Assembly: GCA_002293295.1 (NCBI GenBank)
Contig: DBCY01000182.1
Span: 1-6,281 of the forward strand
Direction: 5' to 3'
Source: Ruminococcus sp. UBA946
Lineage (GTDB): Bacteria > Bacillota > Clostridia > Oscillospirales > Ruminococcaceae
DNA length: 6,281 nt
The translations under genes were made by a program, and so were the position numbers. Positions 1 to 5,697 of this stretch are shown here, piece after piece (positions within the stretch are counted from its first letter, which is position 1; the number at the start of each line of letters is the position of its first letter). The notes below the pieces were generated by a model. It searched no databases and was not told where the DNA came from. It saw only the letters and a list, made by a program, of their open reading frames with translations.

Positions 1-105
1 TAACATATTAATAATAACTATGATATATCCAATTTAGTTATATATCGGATTTTTATAACCTATAAAGTTATTTTTTGAAAAACTTATTAATTTTCCTGAT
101 ACCCC

Positions 106-134
106 TTGACAAATTATATTATACGTTGTATAAT
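106..134 (+). promoter_or_regulatory. Sigma-A type promoter of the small membrane protein gene
   Basis: A perfect -35 box TTGACA (106-111) is followed after exactly 17 bp by a perfect -10 box TATAAT (129-134). The expected transcription start is near 141, leaving a leader of about 125 nt before the start codon at 267. The -10 box and most of the spacer lie inside a perfect inverted repeat (113-139), so repression by a dimeric regulator is likely. Both boxes are read directly; regulation is inferred. Confidence 0.8.
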
Positions 135-139
135 ATAAT
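113..139. promoter_or_regulatory. Perfect 12-bp inverted repeat overlapping the -10 box (probable operator)
   Basis: The arms ATTATATTATAC (113-124) and GTATAATATAAT (128-139) are exact reverse complements around a 3-nt centre, GTT. The site covers most of the -35/-10 spacer and the whole -10 box, the usual place for a repressor that blocks polymerase. No regulator gene is present in the window; it could lie left of position 1. The all-AT outer arms make chance symmetry easier, but 12 of 12 pairs over a promoter is notable. Confidence 0.55.
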
Positions 140-170
140 AAATCAAATAATTATTCTTTGATTTATTATA
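134..170. promoter_or_regulatory. Perfect 14-bp inverted repeat at the transcription start
   Basis: The arms TATAATAAATCAAA (134-147) and TTTGATTTATTATA (157-170) are perfect reverse complements with a 9-nt loop. The repeat begins at the last base of the -10 box and overlaps the previous palindrome by 6 bp. It could be a second operator or an AU-only hairpin at the 5' end of the transcript. It lacks the GC stem of an intrinsic terminator. Confidence 0.5.
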
Positions 171-220
171 ATTTATGGGGGTTAAATTAAGTTTGGAAAT
201 ATTTTTTCAATCTTAACAGC

Positions 221-243
221 GTTTTGTCCTTACCGGACAGAAC
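221..243 (+). promoter_or_regulatory. Leader hairpin or operator-like palindrome before the membrane protein gene
   Basis: GTTTTGTCC (221-229) and GGACAGAAC (235-243) pair over 9 bp with one G-U wobble around the loop TTACC. The element ends about 7 nt before the ribosome binding site. It could fold in the leader RNA and affect access to that site, or be a DNA operator. No T-tract follows, so it is not a terminator. Confidence 0.4.
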
Positions 244-266
244 ATACGGAAAGGATGGTCATTAAA

Positions 267-812
267 ATGAAAATCAGGAAAATTTTGTTCATGGCATTCA
301 CTTTGGTTTGTTTCTTAGGCATATTGACCAGTTTTATTGTGGATATGGCAATAAACAGGGAAATCACATGGGCTATGTACCCGATACTGTCAGCCGCGTT
401 CGCATGGGCTTTTATATCACCCCTTGCCGTAAAAAAATACGGGCTGGTTTTGTCGTCAGGCGTCTTTACAATACTTGTTCTGCCGTACCTGTACTTTTTA
501 AGCAGAATAACCCCCGTCAGCGGCTGGTTTATACCCCTTGGGCTTCCGCTTGGGGTGATTGGTATCGTTGCCCTGTGGATTCACATCCCGCTGTACAGGA
601 TAAAGAAACTGAGCATCTGGAATAAGCTTGCCGTCACAATATTTCTGCTCGGAACAGTCGGCAGCGGGTTTGTCAATTATTTCATTGATATTTACCTCGG
701 GGACGACCCTTTCAGGTGGAGCCGTTATTTCAATGTTATCATATGCACCGTCTGTGCCGCCGCTATTGCTGTATACGGGTTCATGCTTTCAAAATCAAAA
801 AAAGCTGAATAA
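267..812 (+). CDS. Small six-helix integral membrane protein, function unknown
   Basis: The 181-residue protein has about six hydrophobic segments, near residues 7-28, 34-55, 59-80, 87-108, 118-142 and 152-174, joined by short loops. It ends in a basic tail and has no enzymatic motif or extracellular domain, so it is probably a cytoplasmic-membrane protein. The pattern resembles small membrane proteins of Firmicutes (possibly the DUF6320 group) that often sit with one-component regulators; that is a recollection, not a search result. I chose ATG 267 because AAAGGATGG (250-258) makes a well-spaced ribosome binding site for it. An in-frame ATG at 255 lies inside that site and would add only four residues. 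A consensus promoter under heavy palindromic control lies upstream. The stop codon is followed within about 10 nt by the remnant of a protease gene in another frame, suggesting that the original downstream partner was lost. Confidence 0.8.
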   Translation: MKIRKILFMAFTLVCFLGILTSFIVDMAINREITWAMYPILSAAFAWAFISPLAVKKYGLVLSSGVFTILVLPYLYFLSRITPVSGWFIPLGLPLGVIGIVALWIHIPLYRIKKLSIWNKLAVTIFLLGTVGSGFVNYFIDIYLGDDPFRWSRYFNVIICTVCAAAIAVYGFMLSKSKKAE

Positions 813-822
813 TAAAGTTAAA

Positions 823-1044
823 TTCTTAACAGGGGGATTATATACCTGGCTTTATTATAAATCCGGCAGGAATATTGCCGTCCCGGTGATTTACCACACA
901 ATCCACGGCATAAGCGGCATTTATGCCGGATATGCGGTTATGGATATAAAAAGCAATATCGCAATGGCAGTTGTGTATGCCATACCCGCGCTGATTTTAG
1001 TTCTTACTTCGTCAGTATATAAAGGGAAAAAGAAAAATGATTGA
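823..1044 (+). pseudogene. 3' remnant of a CPBP-family intramembrane metalloprotease gene
   Basis: This open frame reads about 73 residues with no start codon in the homologous part. Its sequence resembles the C-terminal end of CPBP (CAAX protease and bacteriocin-processing) membrane proteases: a GGLYTWLYYKSGRNIAVPVI segment followed by HTIHGISG, matching the family pattern of a short reentrant helix and then a conserved His. A second hydrophobic helix and a basic tail complete it. The catalytic EExxxR and FxxxH helices are absent. The frame opens in the preceding membrane gene but that part is out-of-frame shadow, so this is a 5'-truncated copy, probably left by a deletion near 812-825. The tail overlaps the start of the acetyltransferase remnant (ATG inside the end of this frame), a sign of a former translationally coupled operon. 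An intact CPBP gene is present at 2345-3406, but this fragment is not obviously a duplicate of it. Confidence 0.65.
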
Positions 1045-1240
1045 ATACAGGAAAGCAACAATACACGACATCGAAAGCTTATTAAAGGTACGCATTGACT
1101 TTTTGCGGGAAGCAAAGAACATCAGGAATGACGATGACGAAAAATTATTATTGACCTCAAACAGGGAGTTTTTGTCCTCATCGCTTTCCGGCGGCAGTTT
1201 TGTTCAGTTTATTGCTATCAGAGGCCTTGTTATGGTATAA
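1037..1240 (+). pseudogene. 5' remnant of a GNAT-family N-acetyltransferase gene
   Basis: The first 60 or so residues look like the N-terminus of a GNAT acetyltransferase: MIEYRKATIHDIESLLKVR is the classic first strand and helix, followed by an acidic NIRNDDDEKLL helix and a strand reading SFVQFIAI. The frame then leaves the family at about 1218 (RGLVMV) and stops at 1240. The acetyl-CoA binding loop (R/Q-x-x-G-x-G/A) and the whole C-terminal half are missing, against a usual length of 140-170 residues, so the product cannot be a working enzyme. The start ATG overlaps the end of the protease remnant by 8 nt. The break falls at a promoter for the next gene, suggesting that the deletion endpoint joined a new locus here. 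No continuation of the domain is visible in the other two frames down to 1305. Confidence 0.65.
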
Positions 1241-1241
1241 T
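1212..1241 (+). promoter_or_regulatory. Promoter for the DUF4177 gene
   Basis: A -35 box TTGCTA (1212-1217) is followed after 18 bp by a perfect TATAAT (1236-1241) preceded by TGG, an extended -10. Transcription would start near 1248, giving a leader of about 60 nt before the GTG at 1310. The site straddles the broken end of the acetyltransferase remnant. Confidence 0.55.
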
Positions 1242-1309
1242 TATAAAGGAAACGGCGGAGCATAACGGAATGCAAGCCGGAAAAATATATCATAAGGAGG
1301 TGTGTTAAG

Positions 1310-1501
1310 GTGTATGAATATATCGATATAGAAGTTAAGCAATCCTCGCAAAAAGGAGAAACATTTGAAAAATGCATGGAAATCATCCGTGAAAAGGCAA
1401 AAGAAGGATGGCGGCTGGTTCAGATTGTGATTCCGCCTAATGAGAAAATGACCGTAATGACGTCTAATGTGTACAAAATTATTATGGAAAGGCAGTATTG
1501 A
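1310..1501 (+). CDS. DUF4177 family small protein
   Basis: This 63-residue protein matches the DUF4177 pattern: an opening strand (MYEYIDIEV), a central helix ending in EKAKEGWRLVQIVIPP, then a closing strand (NVYKIIMER). The EGWRLVQ segment is the most conserved part of that family. Its biochemical function is unknown; it appears soluble and cytoplasmic, with no signal peptide or membrane segment. The start is a GTG, chosen because AAGGAGG (1294-1300) stands 9 nt upstream and because the first strand begins there; the ATG at 1314 is in another frame and stops at once. It has its own promoter (1212-1241) and is closed by a hairpin at 1526-1552, so it is probably monocistronic. Confidence 0.8.
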   Translation: MYEYIDIEVKQSSQKGETFEKCMEIIREKAKEGWRLVQIVIPPNEKMTVMTSNVYKIIMERQY

Positions 1502-1525
1502 CATAATAAACATGCTTGCGCAGAG

Positions 1526-1552
1526 AATCGGACATTGTTCAGATGTCCGATT
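1526..1552 (+). terminator. Hairpin terminator after the DUF4177 gene
   Basis: AATCGGACAT (1526-1535) and ATGTCCGATT (1543-1552) form a perfect 10-bp stem with a 7-nt loop, beginning 24 nt after the stop codon. The trailing TTTGTGTATTGTT is only moderately T-rich, so termination may be partial. Confidence 0.6.
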
Positions 1553-1563
1553 TGTGTATTGTT

Positions 1564-1595
1564 CATTGTTAATTTTAATTGTTAATTGGTATTAG
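1564..1595 (+). repeat. Partial copy of the right end of the intergenic repeat
   Basis: CATTGTTAATT followed by TTAATTGTTAATTGGTATTAG resembles the right part of the hairpin repeat at 1662-1701 with small gaps. It lies just left of that copy, so the full element is flanked by two related TTAATT-rich arms. The low complexity limits confidence. Confidence 0.35.
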
Positions 1596-1601
1596 TATCT
1601 C

Positions 1602-1700
1602 GTAACAGCTAAAAGTTTCAAATAATTAATTAAAATCATACCGCCGCAGGCGGTACACCACCATTGTTAATTGTTAATTTTTAATTATTAATTGATACTA
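1602..1700 (+). repeat. Hairpin-bearing intergenic repeat, copy 1
   Basis: This copy shares with 4097-4183 the left block GTAACAGC, a gapped AT-rich stretch, the exact core AAAATCATACCGCCGCAGGC, the rest of the hairpin, a CCATTGTTAATT block, and the right end GATACTAG. The core palindrome TACCGCCGCAGGCGGTA spans 1639-1655. TAGTATC (1593-1599) and GATACTA (1694-1700) are 7-bp inverted copies that could mark the ends of a miniature element. No open frame is present. The right end abuts the flavodoxin gene's AGGAGG, so the insertion stops exactly at its translation signal. With the flanks, the span 1502-1712 has no gene, and I see no clear promoter for the flavodoxin gene in it. Confidence 0.75.
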
Positions 1701-1712
1701 GGAGGTAACGCC

Positions 1713-2234
1713 ATGAAAAAAATTACTGTTATTTACAAGTCTGTATACGGCACAACAAAACGGTATGCGGAATGGATAGCTGAAGAACTGAAAGCCCCGC
1801 TTTTTGAAGCGGCAAGTGTCAAACCAGCTCAATTGATGGATTATGATGTTGTCGTATACGGCGGCGGTCTGTATGCGGGCGGTATTATCGGAGCAAAGTT
1901 AGTATCAAAAAATCCCTGCAAATCCCTCGTCGTGTTTACCGTAGGGCTTGCAACCCCTGAAATTACAGATTACTCGGCAATACTGAACAAAAACTTTACT
2001 TCCGAGTTTCTTGCAAGAACAAAAATCTTTCATCTGCACGGCGGTATGGATTACGGGAAATTGGGATTAGCTCACAAAGCTATGATGGCTTTAAAGAAAA
2101 AAGAATCCGAGAAAATGCCCTTGAATGAGCGCACAAGCGACGACCGGGCATTGCTTGAAACTTATGGCGGTAAAGTTGATTTCACCGGCAGGGGTAATAT
2201 TCAACCGCTCGTTGATTATGTTCATGCTTTATAG
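1713..2234 (+). CDS. Flavodoxin-domain protein (Flavodoxin_5 / HemG-like)
   Basis: The 173-residue protein is a probable FMN-binding electron carrier or oxidoreductase of the cytoplasm. The N-terminal strand and phosphate-binding loop, IYKSVYGTTKRYAEWIA (about residues 7-23), carry the S-x-Y-G-T-T signature of flavodoxins. A strand ending YGGGLYAGGI (49-58) and the HGGMDYGKL motif (109-117) resemble the menaquinone-dependent protoporphyrinogen oxidase (HemG) branch, but in Clostridia such proteins are usually annotated only as flavodoxin-domain proteins and no heme genes are adjacent. Length is as expected for the family. ATG 1713 is chosen because AGGAGG (1700-1705) lies 7 nt upstream; the in-frame TTG at 1692 falls inside the repeat. 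No promoter is obvious, so it may depend on read-through or on signals within the repeat. The gene is convergent with the CPBP gene across 110 bp with no convincing terminator. Confidence 0.85.
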   Translation: MKKITVIYKSVYGTTKRYAEWIAEELKAPLFEAASVKPAQLMDYDVVVYGGGLYAGGIIGAKLVSKNPCKSLVVFTVGLATPEITDYSAILNKNFTSEFLARTKIFHLHGGMDYGKLGLAHKAMMALKKKESEKMPLNERTSDDRALLETYGGKVDFTGRGNIQPLVDYVHAL

Positions 2235-2344
2235 TAGAGTTTTAATATTATATATGAACTTCTGATAATCTTTCTCGAAGACGTGAAAATCCGTTTGCCG
2301 GAAATGAAAAGTAAAGTTAAATTAAATACCTTTAACCTTTAATT

Positions 2345-3406
2345 TTACCCGGTTAAGAATATAAAAATCTCCTGTACATCTTCAAGGACTCCCTCCGGGA
2401 TTTCAGGAGGAATCACCCCTACGCTTCTTATTATATCAATAACATAAAACACCGTAACAACGATAAGGCTCCAGGAAGTGGCAGCAATGGGGAGAGTCCG
2501 TTTTTTATGATATTCGTCAAACCGCGGTAACTTTAGCTCTCCGTCTTTTTTAAGCGCGAAAAACAACACCCCTCCGACCAGCAGTATTAATATGGCGGAA
2601 TAAAAGCTGAAGCTGTTTTGGAATTTTGCGGAAAACCCGCTTAAAAGCATGCTGGAGGAAGCGTTTAAATTCACTGCCATATGGCATATGATTGCCGGTA
2701 TAAGCGAACCTGTTTTTATCGTAACATAAGCAAGCGGAATCCCCATTAAAAAACCGCCGATAAGCTGATAAGGGTTGCTGTGCATAAGCCCGAATATCAG
2801 CGACGTAAAGAAAATCGCAAAGGTCTGGCTGATTTTTGCGGCTTTTTTAAGGATAATTCCCCTGAAAAAAAGCTCTTCGGCAACGGGAGCGAGGATAATG
2901 CTCGAAAAAAGCTCCCAGAATGTAGTAGCGGCGTCGGGGCTAAGTAAAAAGTTGAAAAAAACGACTTCAAGATTATTTGCGGTTAGTATGTTAAGTAAAA
3001 TTATCTGCAGTATTGAGCTGATTTCCTGACAGAAAAGGGATAGAATCACAAATTTAAGTATTATTGAACGATTAACATTTTTGGTTTTAAAAAGGGACGA
3101 TACCCTTTCTTTTTTTATAAGGTGATAGGCAAAGAATATAATCAGCGAGCAAAAAGCCGGTGTGCATCCCATAACAAAAAGTTCGCCTGCCTGTATGACG
3201 CGTATGTTGTTATCATTGAAAACTCCGCCTATGTTTAATCTGTACAGGACGTAAAAACCGAATTCCCCTGCAAAATCCATAAGAAAATAAGAGCAAAGCA
3301 GAACAATTCCTATGGAGTTAAAAGCCTTCCGGAGCTTTTTCTTCTCATCGTGTCCCGGCAGGTCCGGGTTTATACCGCTGTAATAACCGTTATTGTAGTC
3401 ATACAT
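2345..3406 (-). CDS. CPBP family intramembrane metalloprotease
   Basis: The 353-residue polytopic membrane protein has the full CPBP (CAAX prenyl protease 2 / bacteriocin-processing) signature: EELFFRG with Glu177-Glu178 and Arg182, FGLMH with His209, and HMAVN with His242 and Asn246. These residues form the presumed metal site inside the membrane. A polar N-terminal tail of about 30 residues (KKKLRKAFN at its end) precedes about eight hydrophobic segments. After the catalytic core come a further helix (about 270-285), a basic loop, and a last helix near 311-327, so it is longer than minimal members. The substrate cannot be told. ATG 3406 has an AAGGGG ribosome site about 11 nt upstream, inside the 19-bp gap after lexA, which argues for co-transcription with lexA. 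No peptide or bacteriocin gene lies nearby. Confidence 0.9.
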   Translation of the reverse strand: MYDYNNGYYSGINPDLPGHDEKKKLRKAFNSIGIVLLCSYFLMDFAGEFGFYVLYRLNIGGVFNDNNIRVIQAGELFVMGCTPAFCSLIIFFAYHLIKKERVSSLFKTKNVNRSIILKFVILSLFCQEISSILQIILLNILTANNLEVVFFNFLLSPDAATTFWELFSSIILAPVAEELFFRGIILKKAAKISQTFAIFFTSLIFGLMHSNPYQLIGGFLMGIPLAYVTIKTGSLIPAIICHMAVNLNASSSMLLSGFSAKFQNSFSFYSAILILLVGGVLFFALKKDGELKLPRFDEYHKKRTLPIAATSWSLIVVTVFYVIDIIRSVGVIPPEIPEGVLEDVQEIFIFLTG

Positions 3407-3425
3407 TATAAAGAAATCCCCTTCT

Positions 3426-4007
3426 CTAGCTGAGGTATCTTAAAACTGCGATTACCTTACCTATGATTTCACATTCGTCGACAATGATAGGCTCCATACT
3501 GTCGTTTTCAGGCTGAAGCCTGTAATGTCCGTTTTCTTTATAAAAGGTTTTGACGGTGGCTTCCCCGCCGTTTACCATAACCGCAGCAATTTCACCGTTC
3601 CTGGCGGTGTCGCTTTTTTCGACGACGACAATGTCGCCGTTCAGGATAGCGGCGTTGACCATGCTGTCGCCGCGTACTTTAAGTGCGAAAAGCTCGCCGC
3701 GGTAATTCTTTTCAGGATGAAAGCTTATATAGTCGGTAACATCCTCGATTGCCGTAATGGGCTGACCTGCCGTAATCGTACCCACAAGGGGGATTCTTGA
3801 AGCTCCCCGCCCCGATAATTTAATCGAGCGGTTGCATCCGTCAACCTTTTCCAGATACCCCTCTTCAACAAGAGAATTGACATACCGCGCCGCTGTTGAT
3901 GTGGATTTAATATTCAGCGCAGAACAGATTTCCCGAATCGACGGAGGAATCCCCTCCTCGGATTTTTCCTTAATAAATTCGAATACGCGTTTTACCTTCT
4001 CATTCAT
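3426..4007 (-). CDS. lexA: LexA repressor, SOS regulator with self-cleavage domain
   Basis: The 193-residue protein has the two LexA domains. The N-terminal winged helix-turn-helix reads IPPSIREICSALNIKSTSTA, with its recognition helix near residues 35-46. The C-terminal S24-like peptidase domain has the Ala80-Gly81 cleavage site in TITAGQPI, nucleophile Ser115 in the GDSM motif, and Lys153 in ATVKTFY. In the family, RecA filaments on single-stranded DNA trigger self-cleavage and release DNA-repair genes. I prefer the ATG at 4007 because the minus strand carries AGGAAAGGATGG about 8 nt upstream and homology begins at NEKVKRVFEF; an in-frame ATG at 4037 would add ten unlikely residues. I see no GAAC-N4-GTTY box upstream, so autoregulation by the Bacillus-type site is not evident. 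Its recognition helix (STSTAARYVNSL) differs from Bacillus LexA. murC is upstream and the CPBP gene follows after 19 bp. Confidence 0.95.
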   Translation of the reverse strand: MNEKVKRVFEFIKEKSEEGIPPSIREICSALNIKSTSTAARYVNSLVEEGYLEKVDGCNRSIKLSGRGASRIPLVGTITAGQPITAIEDVTDYISFHPEKNYRGELFALKVRGDSMVNAAILNGDIVVVEKSDTARNGEIAAVMVNGGEATVKTFYKENGHYRLQPENDSMEPIIVDECEIIGKVIAVLRYLS

Positions 4008-4096
4008 ATTTATGACCATCCTTTCCTGAAGCTTCACCCCTGCGGATAAAGCTGCTTTTCATAACTCTTCTGCATATTTTTTGCGTCCGGAACCTT

Positions 4097-4183
4097 GTAA
4101 CAGCATTTAAAGTTACATATAATAAATAAAAATCATACCGCCGCAGGCGGTATACGCCATTGTTAATTATTAACTGATACTAG
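4097..4183 (+). repeat. Hairpin-bearing intergenic repeat, copy 2
   Basis: This copy is in the same orientation as 1602-1700. It shares GTAACAGC (4097-4104), the core AAAATCATACCGCCGCAGGC from 4129, the CCATTGTTAA block and the right end GATACTAG (4176-4183). Compared with copy 1 it lacks about 13 bp in the TTAATT-rich arm and the left TAGTATC end. Its right end runs into murC, supplying the last six codons and the stop. The rest of the murC-lexA gap (4008-4096) holds the lexA leader and no clear promoter. Confidence 0.75.
4122..4153 (-). terminator. Repeat-derived hairpin terminator after murC
   Basis: On the minus strand ATACCGCC and GGCGGTAT pair over 8 bp (5 of them the GC core CCGCC) around TGC (4135-4153), then TGATTTTTATTTATT follows. 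The hairpin begins about 10 nt after the murC stop. Short stem and interrupted U-run suggest partial termination, letting some transcripts reach lexA. Confidence 0.5.
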
Positions 4184-5560
4184 CTTATGAAGCAGTATTC
4201 TCGCAAGCTTGTTTATATCTCCGCAGCCAAGCGTTATTACAAGGTCGCCGGGTACGGCGTTTTTACATATATAGTCACAGGCAAGCTCAAAGTTCCTGTC
4301 ATGCTCCTCTTCTTCAAACCAGACAGCGCCCGCCGTTTTTTCTGCCAAATCCCTTGTGTGGATACCGAACGTGTTTTTTTCACGGGAACCCATTATTGAC
4401 GTAAGCACAACCCTGTCGGCAATGCTGAGGGCTTCGGCGAAATCATCAAGGAGCATTGCGGTTCGCGAAAAGGTAAAGGGCTGGTGGACTGCCCATACAT
4501 GCTTATATCCCAGTTTTACGGCAGTTTTCAAGGTGACTTCGATTTCAGCCGGATGGTGAGCGTAATCGTCAACAACGGTAATGCCGTTCGCTTCGCCGTA
4601 TTTTTCAAAACGCCTCCCGGCTCCCCTGAAGCTCTCAAGGCCTTTAGCAATGCTTTTGACATCCGCTCCGGCATAAAAAGCCGCCGCCGCCGCCGCAACG
4701 GAATTTAAAATATTATGCTCGCCGGGTACGTTAAGTTTAATATCGCAGACCTTTTTACCGCCGTTAATAAGCTCATATTCGCAGGAAAGCCCGCTTTTTC
4801 TTATATTTTCAGCATACCAGCTGTTCTTGCCGTTCAATCCGAAGGTAATAATTTCAACGGTAATTTCCGCACCCGAAACTGCTTTGACGGAATTTTCGTC
4901 GTCTCCGTTAATAAATACGGCTTTCGACGCTTTTTTTGCGAATTTACGGAATGATTTTATCACGTTTTCAAGGGTTCCGAAATAATCAAGGTGGTCGGCG
5001 TCGATATTAAGAATAATGCATACATCGGGATTAAGGTTTAAATAATGGTCGCGGAATTCGCAGGCTTCGCAAACCATAATGTCCGATTTACCGAACCTTC
5101 CGCTGCCGTTTATACAGGGGAGCTTTCCCCCGATAACAGCCGTTATGTCAGTACCCTGTTCAACAAAAATCTGCGTAAGCATTGAAGAGGCGGTAGTTTT
5201 TCCGTGTGTTCCGCTCACACAGTAAGCATTTTCATACATCCCCGTAATTATACCGAGCAGCTTGCTTCTCTCCAGAACAGGTACTCCGCTTTTTCTTGCC
5301 GCCTTTAACTCGGGGTTGTCTTCCATTATAGCGGCGGTATGGACAATCAGGTCCGCACCTTTGATATTATCCTCATTATGACCCAAAAAAACGGGGATTC
5401 CCATATTTTTTACCGCCTGCAGGGTTTCCGTATCGTTATTGTCAGAACCGGTAAGCTTATAACCCTGACCGTGTAAAATCTGCGCGAGGGGGTACATTCC
5501 GGAGCCTCCGATGCCGATAAAATGTACTTGTCGTTTATTGTTTAAAATTTGTTTATCCAT
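4163..5560 (-). CDS. murC: UDP-N-acetylmuramate--L-alanine ligase
   Basis: MurC adds L-alanine to UDP-N-acetylmuramate using ATP, the first peptide-forming step of peptidoglycan precursor synthesis in the cytoplasm. The 465 residues carry all three Mur ligase domains. The N-terminal nucleotide-binding loop reads GIGGSGM (from residue 16). The central ATPase has the P-loop GTHGKTT (117-123) and the HLD motif (His190, Asp192). The C-terminal domain has GRRFEKYG, DDYAHHPAEI (331-340), HQPFTFSRT (359-367) and a closing GCGDI. DDYAHHP is diagnostic of MurC over MurD/E/F. I chose the ATG at 5560 with GGGGTG just upstream; a GTG at 5569 would overlap that site. The last six residues, LVSVNN, and the stop codon lie within repeat copy 2, so the native C-terminus has probably been replaced. 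The gene diverges from spoVG and precedes lexA. Confidence 0.95.
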   Translation of the reverse strand: MDKQILNNKRQVHFIGIGGSGMYPLAQILHGQGYKLTGSDNNDTETLQAVKNMGIPVFLGHNEDNIKGADLIVHTAAIMEDNPELKAARKSGVPVLERSKLLGIITGMYENAYCVSGTHGKTTASSMLTQIFVEQGTDITAVIGGKLPCINGSGRFGKSDIMVCEACEFRDHYLNLNPDVCIILNIDADHLDYFGTLENVIKSFRKFAKKASKAVFINGDDENSVKAVSGAEITVEIITFGLNGKNSWYAENIRKSGLSCEYELINGGKKVCDIKLNVPGEHNILNSVAAAAAAFYAGADVKSIAKGLESFRGAGRRFEKYGEANGITVVDDYAHHPAEIEVTLKTAVKLGYKHVWAVHQPFTFSRTAMLLDDFAEALSIADRVVLTSIMGSREKNTFGIHTRDLAEKTAGAVWFEEEEHDRNFELACDYICKNAVPGDLVITLGCGDINKLARILLHKLVSVNN

Positions 5561-5617
5561 TATACACACCCCGCATATTTTAGTTTAAGATTTATTTAAG
5601 ATTAATATGTTATTATA

Positions 5618-5647
5618 TATATAGTGATACAATACAGTATGGTGCAA
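5618..5647 (-). promoter_or_regulatory. Candidate murC promoter
   Basis: On the minus strand TTGCAC (5647-5642) and TATATA (5623-5618) are spaced by 18 bp, giving a leader of about 50 nt. The spacer holds the small palindrome ATACAGTAT (5632-5640). The surrounding TATATATATA run makes the exact -10 uncertain. Confidence 0.4.
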
Positions 5648-5697
5648 TCCTGTAACTTTTATTATATTTTACCCCAAAAATAATATAAGCTGTGCCG

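Noticed and set aside
628..822. Upstream open part of the protease-tail frame (starting at ATG 628)
   Set aside because: It overlaps the well-supported membrane protein in another frame, and its residues show no family resemblance; only the part after about 823 looks like a CPBP protein.
1220..1305. Short open frame ending KIYHKEVC before the DUF4177 gene
   Set aside because: It has no start codon with a ribosome site and no similarity I recognise; it more likely represents leader sequence.
1241..1513. Minus-strand frame of 90 codons opposite the DUF4177 gene
   Set aside because: It has no ribosome site or recognisable motif and lies antisense to a good gene.
1602..1700. CRISPR or integron attC site
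   Set aside because: There are only two dispersed copies with no spacer array, and no integrase gene or conserved attC core is visible.
2290..2302. TCCG/CGGA mini-hairpin followed by TTTT on the minus strand, as a terminator for the CPBP gene
   Set aside because: The stem is only 4 bp, too weak to call; the 110-bp convergent spacer (2235-2344) otherwise shows nothing clear.
4090..4101. GAACCTTGTAAC as a degenerate SOS box upstream of lexA
   Set aside because: The right half should read GTTC or GTTT but reads TAAC, and the site overlaps the conserved left block of the repeat.
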